Shown in pieces: positions 1 to 6,251 of a stretch of 33,380 bases of DNA. The translations under genes and the position numbers were made by a program. Within the stretch, counting starts at the first letter, position 1, and the number at the start of each line of letters is the position of its first letter. The notes under the pieces are model-generated. The model saw only the letters and a list, made by a program, of their open reading frames with translations. It was not told the DNA's origin and made no database searches. Source of the stretch: Microbacterium sp. (GTDB taxonomy: Bacteria > Actinomycetota > Actinomycetes > Actinomycetales > Microbacteriaceae); assembly GCF_003248605.1 (NCBI RefSeq), contig NZ_QFPF01000020.1, forward strand, positions 1 to 33,380, in the 5' to 3' direction.

Positions 1-927
1 CTTGACCTGCTCGTCGCCGAGGATCACGTCGAGCCCGTTGGCCATGACCTCGGCCGAGGCGCCGCCGCCGATGTCGAGGAAGTTGGCGGGCTTGACTCCG
101 CCGTGGCTCTCGCCGGCGTAGGCGACGACGTCGAGGGTCGACATCACGAGGCCCGCACCGTTGCCGATCACGCCCACCTCGCCGTCGAGCTTGACGTAGT
201 TGAGGTCGTTCGCCTTCGCCTTGGCCTCGAGCGGGTCGGCCGCGTCCTTGTCTTCGAGCAGCGCGTGCCCGGCGTGACGGAAGCCGGCGTTCTCGTCGAG
301 CGAGACCTTGCCATCGAGCGCGACGATGTCGCCCTCTTCTGTGAGCACGAGCGGGTTGACCTCGACGAGCGTCGCGTCTTCGCTCTTGTAGACGGTGCCG
401 AGCTTGACGAACACGTCGGCGACAGCATCCACCAGTTCGGGGGCGAAGCCCGCGGCCTGCGCGATCTCGCGGGCCTTGGCCTCGTCGATGCCGGTCAGCG
501 GGTCGACCTCGACGCGGGCGAGCGCCTCGGGTCGCTCGACGGCGAGCTCTTCGATCTCCATGCCCCCCTCGACGCTGGCGAGCGAGAGGTAGGAGCGGTT
601 GGCCCGGTCGAGCAGCAGCGAGAAGTAGTACTCCTTGTCGATGCGGGCGCCCGCGGCGACCATGACGCGCTTGACGACGTGGCCCTTGATGTCGAGGCCG
701 AGGATGGCCTTCGCGGCTTCGTAGGCCTCGTCGGCGGTCTTGGCGACCTTGACGCCGCCGGCCTTGCCGCGGCCGCCGGTCTTGACCTGCGCCTTCACGA
801 CGACGACCCCGCCGATCTTCTCGGCTGCGGCCTTCGCCTCCTCGGGGGTGTCGGCGATGATGCCCGGGAGCACCGGCACCTCGTATTTCTCGAACAGATC
901 ACGGGCCTGGTACTCGTAGAGATCCAC
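1..927 (-). CDS. sucC: Succinate--CoA ligase (ADP-forming) beta subunit, 3' end outside window
   Basis: The protein begins [20 protein letters not shown], the classic N-terminus of SucC, and is an ATP-grasp subunit that with SucD interconverts succinyl-CoA and succinate in the TCA cycle. The nucleotide-binding stretch with [16 protein letters not shown] lies at about residues 47-62. The metal/nucleotide segment VEVNPLV and the C-terminal [12 protein letters not shown] and [10 protein letters not shown] motifs follow. Only the first 309 residues are present; the family is usually close to 390, so roughly 80 residues run off the left edge. The start is GTG at 927-925, with a clear AAGGA Shine-Dalgarno 8 nt upstream, so this gene is leadered, unlike most of its neighbours. 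sucD would be expected just beyond the edge (family knowledge, not seen). Confidence 0.96.
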   Translation of the reverse strand, partial: MDLYEYQARDLFEKYEVPVLPGIIADTPEEAKAAAEKIGGVVVVKAQVKTGGRGKAGGVKVAKTADEAYEAAKAILGLDIKGHVVKRVMVAAGARIDKEYYFSLLLDRANRSYLSLASVEGGMEIEELAVERPEALARVEVDPLTGIDEAKAREIAQAAGFAPELVDAVADVFVKLGTVYKSEDATLVEVNPLVLTEEGDIVALDGKVSLDENAGFRHAGHALLEDKDAADPLEAKAKANDLNYVKLDGEVGVIGNGAGLVMSTLDVVAYAGESHGGVKPANFLDIGGGASAEVMANGLDVILGDEQVK

Positions 928-1042
928 GTTGCTAATCCTTCAATGGGGCGACGGGTGCGGACGGAGAAAAGTCTCGATATCGAGAGATCTACCGGTCATC
1001 CAGCGTACTACCCGCGCGCACGGCGGCCCGCACGCGCCGGGT

Positions 1043-2560
1043 TCAGCGGATCGGCTTCAGATCGCTCGTCGCGGGTCCCTCGATGCGGACGCCCTCCGCC
1101 GTGAACCGCGACGCGTGCAGCGGGCAGTCCCACGTGCAGGCCGCGTCGTTCCACTCCAGCACACCGCCCAGGTGGGGGCAGATCGCACCGACGGCCCGCG
1201 TGTGGCCGTTCACCGTCGAGATCGCGACCGGCATGCCGGCGCGGTTCGCGACCACTCCCTCGCCCTCCGGCGGGCGGGCCACGGGCACCGCGTGCGCCTG
1301 CGCGCCCGCCCACCGGGTCAGTGCCGCGCGTCCCACGCGCGCGTTTTCCGCAAGACCGCGTGCGATGTCGGAGGGCACGGTCAGGCGCGTGGAGAGGCGC
1401 TGCGTGAAGCGGGGGCGATCGCGCCAGCGCGTGCCGCGGATGTCGTCGGCGAGGCGCAGCGCGGCCGCGGGTCCGTTCGTCAGGCCCCACTTGCCGTACC
1501 CGGTCGCGAACCTCACGCGGCCGAGCGAGCGCGGCATGCCCCCCACGAAGGGCACGAGGTTGTGGGATTCGTAGTCCTGCGCCCACCAGCGGTGCGTCTC
1601 GCGCGCATCGGGGAAGTGCTCGCGGGTCCACGCGACGAGGTCGTCGATGAGCGCGCGTTCGGACTCGGCCCGGCCGACGGGGTGTCCGTTGCCGCCCACG
1701 ATGAGGCGCGCCGGCCCGGCCGGACCGTCCGCGGCGCTCACCGCGCGCACCGACCGCGAGGGGTCGTCGATCGAGAGGAACATCCCGGGCGGGATCTCGG
1801 CGTCCGTCTCGAACGCGACGCAGGAGGAGCGCAGCCCCTGCGTCTTGGCGAAGTAGAGGCCCCGATCGTCGATCGGCGTGCCGGTGGCCAGGATGATCCG
1901 GCCGGCGGCGACCTCGACAGCATCCGTCAACACACGAGGGCGCGGCAGCACCCGCACCTTCCGGACACGCACACCGGTATGCAGGACGCCGCCCGCGGCG
2001 ACGAACGCGCGGGCGAGGGCGTCGGCGAGCCGCACGGGGTCGATCGCCAGCTGACCCTCGAGCGCGGCCGCCCCGGCCAGCGGAAACGGTGGCGCGGGGA
2101 TGTCGGCGGGATCCACCCGTCGCACCGACAGCCCCGCCTCGCGCGCCGCCGCCACCTCCGCGTCGACGAGATACAGACCCGCGCGACCCTGCACGTAGGA
2201 GTACGCCGTCTGCGTCGTCGTGGGCACCCCTGCCTCGTCGGCGAAGGCGCGCAGCCATTCCATGCCCGCGCGATTCGCGTCGACGTACGCGCGCACGAGC
2301 GAGGCCGGGTGATGCCGTCGCAGGGTCGAGAGCACGCTGCCCTGCAGGAGGGAGACCTTGCCGGTGTTCGCCCCGGAGGCGAGCTGAGCGATGCCACCCG
2401 ACTCGAGGATGGCGACATCCCGCCCCTCGCGCGCCAGCATCACCCCCGTGACGAGCCCCGTGATGCCCGCACCGACGATCACGACGTCGTGGTGCGCGCC
2501 TGGCTCGGACGGGACGGAGGCCTCCGGCGGGTGCCGGTCGGATTTCCACAGCGATGTCAT
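1043..2560 (-). CDS. FAD-dependent oxidoreductase with C-terminal Rieske [2Fe-2S] domain
   Basis: 505 residues. A Rossmann FAD-binding motif GAGITG is at 30-35 in VVIVGAGITGL, followed by a DAO/glycine-oxidase-like fold with an ATG-type second FAD motif (IILATGTP) and a C-terminal GYGKWGLTNG segment. The last 50 residues form a Rieske domain with Cys461-x-His463 and Cys479-x2-His482, at the spacing of a true 2Fe-2S ligand set. This is the YhfW-like FAD/Rieske architecture, soluble, with unknown substrate; electrons probably pass between the FeS centre and FAD. The start chosen is ATG at 2560-2558, because coding potential falls upstream and a promoter-like TTGCCC-N17-TTCACT ends 7 nt before it. 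It is divergent from a TetR gene 138 bp away, which is a natural candidate regulator (inference). Confidence 0.9.
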   Translation of the reverse strand: MTSLWKSDRHPPEASVPSEPGAHHDVVIVGAGITGLVTGVMLAREGRDVAILESGGIAQLASGANTGKVSLLQGSVLSTLRRHHPASLVRAYVDANRAGMEWLRAFADEAGVPTTTQTAYSYVQGRAGLYLVDAEVAAAREAGLSVRRVDPADIPAPPFPLAGAAALEGQLAIDPVRLADALARAFVAAGGVLHTGVRVRKVRVLPRPRVLTDAVEVAAGRIILATGTPIDDRGLYFAKTQGLRSSCVAFETDAEIPPGMFLSIDDPSRSVRAVSAADGPAGPARLIVGGNGHPVGRAESERALIDDLVAWTREHFPDARETHRWWAQDYESHNLVPFVGGMPRSLGRVRFATGYGKWGLTNGPAAALRLADDIRGTRWRDRPRFTQRLSTRLTVPSDIARGLAENARVGRAALTRWAGAQAHAVPVARPPEGEGVVANRAGMPVAISTVNGHTRAVGAICPHLGGVLEWNDAACTWDCPLHASRFTAEGVRIEGPATSDLKPIR

Positions 2561-2698
2561 GCTGGCCAGTGAAGGGGCGGGGAGTCGACGGGGCAACGGT
2601 CTTGACAGCGCGGGTGCGAGCGAGGACGGCACCGAGTGCCGGATCGATGCGGATTCGATATCGCCGTCGACACGCGCGCCGATAGGCTCTGAGTCGAC
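2561..2698. promoter_or_regulatory. Divergent promoter region, FAD/Rieske gene and tetR
   Basis: On the minus strand a -10-like TTCACT (2573-2568) with a TTGCCC -35 at 17 bp spacing lies 7 nt before the oxidoreductase ATG. On the plus strand TAGGCT (2683-2688) lies 10 nt before the tetR ATG. No obvious long palindromic TetR operator is visible between them. Assignments are by eye. Confidence 0.5.
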
Positions 2699-3373
2699 AT
2701 GAGCGAGACACCGTCCCCGTCCGCCGCGCGCACCACCGTCGTCGCCGCGGCCCTCGACCTGTTCGCCCGGCAGGGATTCGAGGCGACCTCCGTCGAACAG
2801 ATCGCGCAGGCCGCCGGGGTCTCCCGATCGACGTTCTTCCGCCAGTTCGGCGGCAAAGAGGACGTCGTCTTCGCCGACCACGAGATCCTGCTCGCCGACG
2901 TGCGCGCCTGGCTCGAGCGCGGGCACGAGAACCCGTGGGTTGCCGTCTGCCAGGCCTCGGAGCGGGTGTTCGCGCACTTCGCCCGCGACCCCCAGGTCGC
3001 CCGCCGACGCTACGAGATCGTGCGGCAGGTGCCGGCCCTGCGCGAGCGCGAGATCGTCACGGTCTTCCGCTACGAGCGCCTCTTCGACGAGTACCTGCGC
3101 GAGGCGCTGCCCGGGATCGATCCGCTCGACGCCGTCGGATTCGCCGCGCTGGTCACGGCCCTGCACAATCACGTGCTGCGCCGCCTGCTTCGGGGCACCA
3201 AGCGCGTGCCGGCGTCCGTGCTGCGCGCGGCGCTGGATGGCGCGCTGCGCCGCTACGGCGTGCAACCCCAGGCCGAGGCGCCTGCCGCCGACGACGTCGT
3301 GGTCGCGGTGTTCCCGCGCGCGATGCCCGCGGCCGAGATCGCCCGCCGCGTGCGGAGCGAACTCGACCGCTGA
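2699..3373 (+). CDS. TetR/AcrR family transcriptional regulator
   Basis: 224 residues. The N-terminal helix-turn-helix is clear: RTTVVAAALDLFARQGFEAT, then SVEQIAQAAGVSRSTFFRQFGGKEDVVF (about residues 11-59), the usual TetR_N pattern including the recognition helix STFFRQF. The C-terminal ligand/dimer domain is helical and not assignable to a known ligand. The ATG at 2699 is chosen because a TAGGCT -10 box ends 10 nt upstream, giving a leaderless or nearly leaderless transcript. The gene is divergent from the FAD/Rieske oxidoreductase, so the simplest reading is that it represses that gene and itself; this is inference from position only. A long repeat-rich intergenic region follows. Confidence 0.93.
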   Translation: MSETPSPSAARTTVVAAALDLFARQGFEATSVEQIAQAAGVSRSTFFRQFGGKEDVVFADHEILLADVRAWLERGHENPWVAVCQASERVFAHFARDPQVARRRYEIVRQVPALREREIVTVFRYERLFDEYLREALPGIDPLDAVGFAALVTALHNHVLRRLLRGTKRVPASVLRAALDGALRRYGVQPQAEAPAADDVVVAVFPRAMPAAEIARRVRSELDR

Positions 3374-3395
3374 CTCGCGGGTCTGTCCTTCGGGG

Positions 3396-3461
3396 CGGTC
3401 GCGGCGCTTGCGCGGTCGCGGCGCTCGCGCGGTCGCGGCGCTCGCGCGGTCGCGGCCGCGG
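3396..3461. repeat. 17-bp tandem repeat, three full units plus a partial
   Basis: Units CGGTCGCGGCGCT(T/C)GCG at 3396-3412, 3413-3429 and 3430-3446, with a degenerate fourth from 3447. It lies directly downstream of tetR and upstream of a perfect inverted repeat. No gene is supported in 3374-3838. Confidence 0.85.
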
Positions 3462-3528
3462 CGAACCCACATTTTTGCAGCGAACCCACACTCGACGCGT
3501 GGTGGCTCGCTGCAAAAATGTGGGTTCG
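3462..3528. repeat. Perfect 22-bp inverted repeat with A/T-rich core
   Basis: The left arm (3462-3483) begins CGAACCCACATTTTTGCAG; its exact reverse complement is at 3507-3528, with a 23-nt loop. The 10-mer CGAACCCACA also occurs twice in direct orientation (3462 and 3481). The TTTTT/AAAAA tracts are unusual in this DNA. It could act as a bidirectional terminator for tetR or be a REP-like element. Confidence 0.9.
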
Positions 3529-3596
3529 GTGCGGCGCGCGCCCGGCCGCGCCCGCACTCATCGGCCGCCGTGGTCAGCGTCGGGGCGTCGAGATTA

Positions 3597-3683
3597 CGTT
3601 GGGGCGTCGAGACCACGTTGGGGCGTCGGAACCGCGTTGGGGCGTGGAGCAGCGCGCCCCAACGTGGTCTCGACGCCCCAACG
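3597..3683. repeat. Nested palindromic element, copy 1 (29-bp perfect arms)
   Basis: The outer arms at 3597-3625 and 3655-3683 are perfect reverse complements over 29 bp and contain CGTTGGGGCGTCGAGACC. The inner arms CGTTGGGGCG (3635-3644) and CGCCCCAACG (3655-3664) pair around a GGAGCAG-containing loop. Related elements lie at 5156-5223 and 5995-6060; this copy is in the opposite orientation, since its loop reads GGAGCAG where the others read CTGCTCC. Confidence 0.9.
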
Positions 3684-3769
3684 CCCGGGACCACGCCGCC
3701 CAACGCCCGGGACCACGCCGCCCAACGCCCGGGACCACGCCGCGCAGCGCCCAGGACCGCGTTGCACCC
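3682..3769. repeat. 22-bp tandem repeat, three units plus a degenerate fourth
   Basis: Unit CGCCCGGGACCACGCCGCCC plus AA at 3682-3703 and 3704-3725, then a third unit with small changes at 3726-3747 and a degenerate copy to 3769. It is fused to the right arm of the nested palindrome. Confidence 0.85.
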
Positions 3770-3803
3770 CGCCCGGAACACGCGCTGGCACCGCGTTCCA
3801 CAT

Positions 3804-3832
3804 TTGCTGACACCGGATGCCGGGAGTAGCCT
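3804..3832 (+). promoter_or_regulatory. Leaderless promoter of the acyl-CoA dehydrogenase gene
   Basis: TTGCTG (3804-3809), 17-bp spacer, TAGCCT (3827-3832), then 6 nt to ATG. Spacing fits a sigma-A type promoter with transcription starting at or next to the start codon. Confidence 0.65.
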
Positions 3833-3838
3833 TCCGGC

Positions 3839-5086
3839 ATGACCACGACGGTTGCCCCCACAGCATTCCCCGGCGAGCACCTGAGCCGTTACGACGTGAC
3901 GGGCCGACTCGACACCGACTACTACGCACTGTTCACCGACATCCCGGCGGAGGATCGCGCCGTGTGGGAACGCGCCAGGGCGTATGTCGATGAGGTCGCG
4001 CCGCGAATGCGCGAGGCGTGGGACCGCGCCGAGTACCCGCTCGAGGTCGCGCGGCGCATGGGCGAGCTCGACCTCGTCAACGACGGCATCGAGCATCCCG
4101 ACCTCACCCGCTTCTCGCCGCTGGCCGCGGGCCTGGTCAACATGGAGGTCTCCCGCGGCGACGGATCACTCGGCACGATGCTGGCCGTGCAGGGCGGCCT
4201 GGCGCTGCGCACGCTCGCCCTCTTCGGATCCACCGCGCAGCAGGAGCAGTGGCTCCGACCCCTCGCCACGGCCGAGGTCCTCGGCGCCTTCGCCCTCACC
4301 GAACCCGACCACGGCTCCGACTCGGTGTCGCTCGAGACGACGGCACGACGCGACCCCGCAACGGGCGAGTGGGTCATCCGCGGCGCGAAGAAGTGGATCG
4401 GCAACGGCGCTTCCGGCGGCGTCACGTTCGTCTGGGCGCGCATCGACGACGAGGGGGCCGAGCACCACGGCGCCGTGCGCTGCCTGCTCGTGGAGCAGAC
4501 CCGCGCCGGGTATACGGGAACACCGATCGCGGGCAAGGGGTCGCTGCGCGGCATCCATCAGGCCCACATCACCCTCGATGACGTTCGGGTTCCCGCCGAG
4601 GCGCTGCTGCCGGGCGCTCGCACCTTCAAGGATGCCTCGACCGTGCTCTATGCGACGAGGTCGGGAGTGGCGTGGTCGGCGCTCGGGCACGCCACCGCGT
4701 GCTACGAGGCGGCACTGACATATGCCCAGCAGCGCATGCAGTTCGGCAAGCCGCTCGCGAAGTTCCAGATGGTGCAGGAACGCCTCGCGCAGATGCTGGA
4801 GGAACTGACGGCGATGCAGCTCTACTGCCGGCATCTCGCCGACCTCGAGGCCTCGGGAGGACTGCGGCCGACGCAGGCGTCGCTGGCCAAGTTCCACAAC
4901 ACCCGGGCCGCCCGCCGCATCGCCGCGGTCGCGCGCGACCTGCTCGGCGGCAACGGCATCCTGCTCGAGAACGGCGTCATGCAGCACATGGCCGACATCG
5001 AGGCGATCCACACATATGAGGGCACGGAGTCGATCCAGGCCCTGCTGATCGGCCGCGACATCACAGGCATGAGCGCCTTCGCCTGA
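3839..5086 (+). CDS. Acyl-CoA dehydrogenase, glutaryl-CoA dehydrogenase-like
   Basis: 415 residues with all acyl-CoA dehydrogenase domains: an N-terminal helical part, the flavin/substrate signature AFALTEPDHGSDSVSLETTA at about 155-174, KKWIGNGASGG after it, and a C-terminal QRMQFGKPLAKFQMVQ segment. HTYEGTESIQALLIGRDITG near the end carries the Glu of the YEGT motif, which is the catalytic base position in glutaryl-CoA dehydrogenases. It oxidises an acyl-CoA with FAD and passes electrons to ETF; the exact substrate cannot be read from sequence. The ATG is fixed by a promoter 6 nt upstream. The gene stands alone between two copies of the nested palindrome, with no ETF or CoA-transferase gene nearby. 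Confidence 0.92.
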   Translation: MTTTVAPTAFPGEHLSRYDVTGRLDTDYYALFTDIPAEDRAVWERARAYVDEVAPRMREAWDRAEYPLEVARRMGELDLVNDGIEHPDLTRFSPLAAGLVNMEVSRGDGSLGTMLAVQGGLALRTLALFGSTAQQEQWLRPLATAEVLGAFALTEPDHGSDSVSLETTARRDPATGEWVIRGAKKWIGNGASGGVTFVWARIDDEGAEHHGAVRCLLVEQTRAGYTGTPIAGKGSLRGIHQAHITLDDVRVPAEALLPGARTFKDASTVLYATRSGVAWSALGHATACYEAALTYAQQRMQFGKPLAKFQMVQERLAQMLEELTAMQLYCRHLADLEASGGLRPTQASLAKFHNTRAARRIAAVARDLLGGNGILLENGVMQHMADIEAIHTYEGTESIQALLIGRDITGMSAFA

Positions 5087-5155
5087 GCGGCGACTCGACT
5101 GGGAGCGGCTCGACGCGGCTAGCCGCGGCTCCGCGCTGACGCGGCAACATAGCGG

Positions 5156-5223
5156 CGTTGGGGCGTCAGAATCACGTTGGGGCGTGCTGCTCCGCGCCCC
5201 AACGCGCCGCTGACGCCCCAACG
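5156..5223. repeat. Nested palindromic element, copy 2
   Basis: Outer arms CGTTGGGGCGTCAG (5156-5169) and CTGACGCCCCAACG (5210-5223); inner arms CGTTGGGGCG (5175-5184) and CGCCCCAACG (5195-5204); the loop contains CTGCTCC. It lies between the convergent ends of the acyl-CoA dehydrogenase and the DUF2892 gene and could terminate both. Nothing else is seen in 5087-5242. Confidence 0.9.
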
Positions 5224-5242
5224 TGCTGAGAGGCCGCCGGCG

Positions 5243-5572
5243 TCAGCGCGAGGGCACCCGCACAGGTTCGGGCGCGACCGGGTAGTCGAATGTCGGTGTG
5301 CCGGCCGCCGGATCGGACGACGGCGCCCCAGACCCAGACCTCCATCCCGACCCCGCCCGCAGCAGGTCGGTCGGGCACCAGCCCGTGACCGCGCCGACCA
5401 TCAGCAGCACACTGCAGATCGCGGCCGGCACCGCGCACCACGGATTGTCGAGCGTGCTCACCGCGAACGCACCGACGAACACGGAGGCGAAACCGCGGCC
5501 GATGCGCTCACCGCGAGTGGCCGCGCAGCGCGGCGCGGCACGGGATGCTGTGGCCACAGCATCCCCCATCAT
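5243..5572 (-). CDS. DUF2892 family (YgaP-like) small membrane protein
   Basis: 109 residues. The core GERIGRGFASVFVGAFAVSTLDNPWC... VPAAICSVLLMVGAVTGWCPTDLL gives two membrane segments ending in the G-W-C-P motif typical of DUF2892, the transmembrane domain that in YgaP is fused to a rhodanese. The C-terminal 40 residues are polar and proline-rich. The start ATGATG overlaps the stop of the thioredoxin gene (ATGA), so translation is coupled. DUF2892 proteins often sit with rhodaneses and CsoR/CstR-type regulators in persulfide or thiosulfate handling (family knowledge). Here the partner is a thioredoxin behind a CsoR/CstR-like operator, which fits. A perfect 24-bp palindrome (5542-5565) falls within the first codons. 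Function is otherwise inferred. Confidence 0.75.
   Translation of the reverse strand: MMGDAVATASRAAPRCAATRGERIGRGFASVFVGAFAVSTLDNPWCAVPAAICSVLLMVGAVTGWCPTDLLRAGSGWRSGSGAPSSDPAAGTPTFDYPVAPEPVRVPSR
5542..5565. repeat. Perfect 24-bp palindrome in the 5' end of the DUF2892 gene
   Basis: GGGATGCTGTGG is followed immediately by its reverse complement. It consists of two inverted copies of the overrepresented octamer GGATGCTG. In the transcript it could fold into a hairpin just after the DUF2892 start codon. Confidence 0.9.
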
Positions 5573-5949
5573 TCGGCGCTCTGCGCACTTGCCTGCTGCG
5601 CGGCGATCTGCCGGCGGACGTCGTCCATGTCGAGGCCCCGTACGCCGTCGATGACCTGCTGGAGTCCCGCGGCGGGGAGCGCGCCGGGCTGCGCGAACAC
5701 GATGATGCCGTCGCGGAACGCCATGAGGGTGGGGATGGACGCGATATTGAATCCCGCCGCGAGCTGCTGCTGGGCCTCGGTGTCGATCTTGCCGAAGACG
5801 ATGTCGGGGTGCTCGCCTGCCGCCTGCTCGAAGACGGGGGCGAACATGCGGCACGGGCCGCACCACGCGGCCCAGAAGTCGAGCAGCACGATGCCCTCGC
5901 CAGACACGGTCTCGGTGATGTTCTCGAGGGTGATCTCTTTCGTCGCCAT
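5569..5949 (-). CDS. Thioredoxin
   Basis: 126 residues, full-length thioredoxin fold: LLDFWAAWCGPCRMFAPVFEQ with the redox pair Cys30-GP-Cys33, then KIDTEAQQQLAAGFNIASIPTLMAFRDG containing the cis-proline (IPT). Cytoplasmic thiol-disulfide reductase. It is the first gene of a two-gene operon with the DUF2892 protein (4-nt overlap). The ATG at 5949-5947 is 6 nt downstream of a TATGAT -10 box, so the mRNA is leaderless. A perfect ATACCCC-N2-GGGGTAT palindrome overlaps that -10 box. This is probably a stress-inducible thioredoxin rather than the housekeeping trxA, which usually pairs with trxB; that distinction is inference from regulation and context. Confidence 0.93.
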   Translation of the reverse strand: MATKEITLENITETVSGEGIVLLDFWAAWCGPCRMFAPVFEQAAGEHPDIVFGKIDTEAQQQLAAGFNIASIPTLMAFRDGIIVFAQPGALPAAGLQQVIDGVRGLDMDDVRRQIAAQQASAQSAE

Positions 5950-5955
5950 GGGATC

Positions 5956-5974
5956 ATCATACCCCCTGGGGTAT
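5956..5974 (-). promoter_or_regulatory. CsoR/CstR-type operator overlapping the thioredoxin -10 box
   Basis: The -10 box TATGAT (5961-5956, minus strand) lies 6 nt before the thioredoxin ATG. The perfect palindrome ATACCCC-CT-GGGGTAT (5959-5974) overlaps its first three bases, so a bound repressor would block RNA polymerase. G/C runs flanked by AT/TA half-sites around a short spacer are the known binding pattern of copper-sensing CsoR and persulfide-sensing CstR. No csoR/cstR gene is in the window. GGGGTATACCCC, a second overlapping palindrome, sits at 5969-5980 region. Confidence 0.65.
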
Positions 5975-5994
5975 ACCCCGGGCCCGACCCCGAT

Positions 5995-6060
5995 GTTGGG
6001 GCGTCAGAATCACCGTGGGGCGCGCTGCTCCACGCCCCACGGTAGCGCTGACGCCCCAAC
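5995..6060. repeat. Nested palindromic element, copy 3
   Basis: Outer arms GTTGGGGCGTCAG (5995-6007) and CTGACGCCCCAAC (6048-6060); inner arms CCGTGGGGCG (6013-6022) and CGCCCCACGG (6033-6042). Compared with copy 2, two bases differ in each inner arm and the changes are complementary, so pairing is kept. Confidence 0.9.
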
Positions 6061-6160
6061 GCCCAACCCACGCAGCGCTGACGCCCCCCCCCCACGCCCG
6101 ACCCGGAGCAGCGCTGACGCCCCAACGCCCGACCCCACGTAGCGCTGACGCCCCCACGTG
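6044..6160. repeat. Imperfect tandem repeat, about 30-36 bp, four units
   Basis: AGCGCTGACGCCCC starts at 6044, 6074, 6110 and 6141 (the second and fourth followed by extra or fewer C). The units extend the right arm of nested palindrome copy 3. No gene is seen in 5975-6251. Confidence 0.8.
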
Positions 6161-6221
6161 GCGGAGGCAACACCCGGCCCGGCGCTCGCACGGCGGCACC
6201 GGCGCACGCAAGGGGTGGGAT

Positions 6222-6245
6222 GCCGGGGCCCCGGCACGTTAGCGT
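6222..6245 (+). promoter_or_regulatory. Leaderless promoter of the AI-2E-type permease, with adjacent palindrome
   Basis: TAGCGT (6240-6245) lies 6 nt before the ATG at 6252. A perfect 14-bp palindrome GCCGGGGCCCCGGC (6222-6235) occupies the spacer/-35 region, and no good -35 hexamer is visible. A regulator site is possible but unproven. Confidence 0.45.
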
Positions 6246-6251
6246 CGAGGC

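Noticed and set aside
3396..3769. Possible CRISPR array
   Set aside because: Units are contiguous tandem repeats or palindromes with no unique spacers of constant length, and no cas genes are present.
2561..4096. Upstream extension of the FAD/Rieske reading frame by over 500 codons
   Set aside because: It runs antisense through tetR and a repeat-rich spacer; the Rossmann motif and the promoter support the start at 2560.
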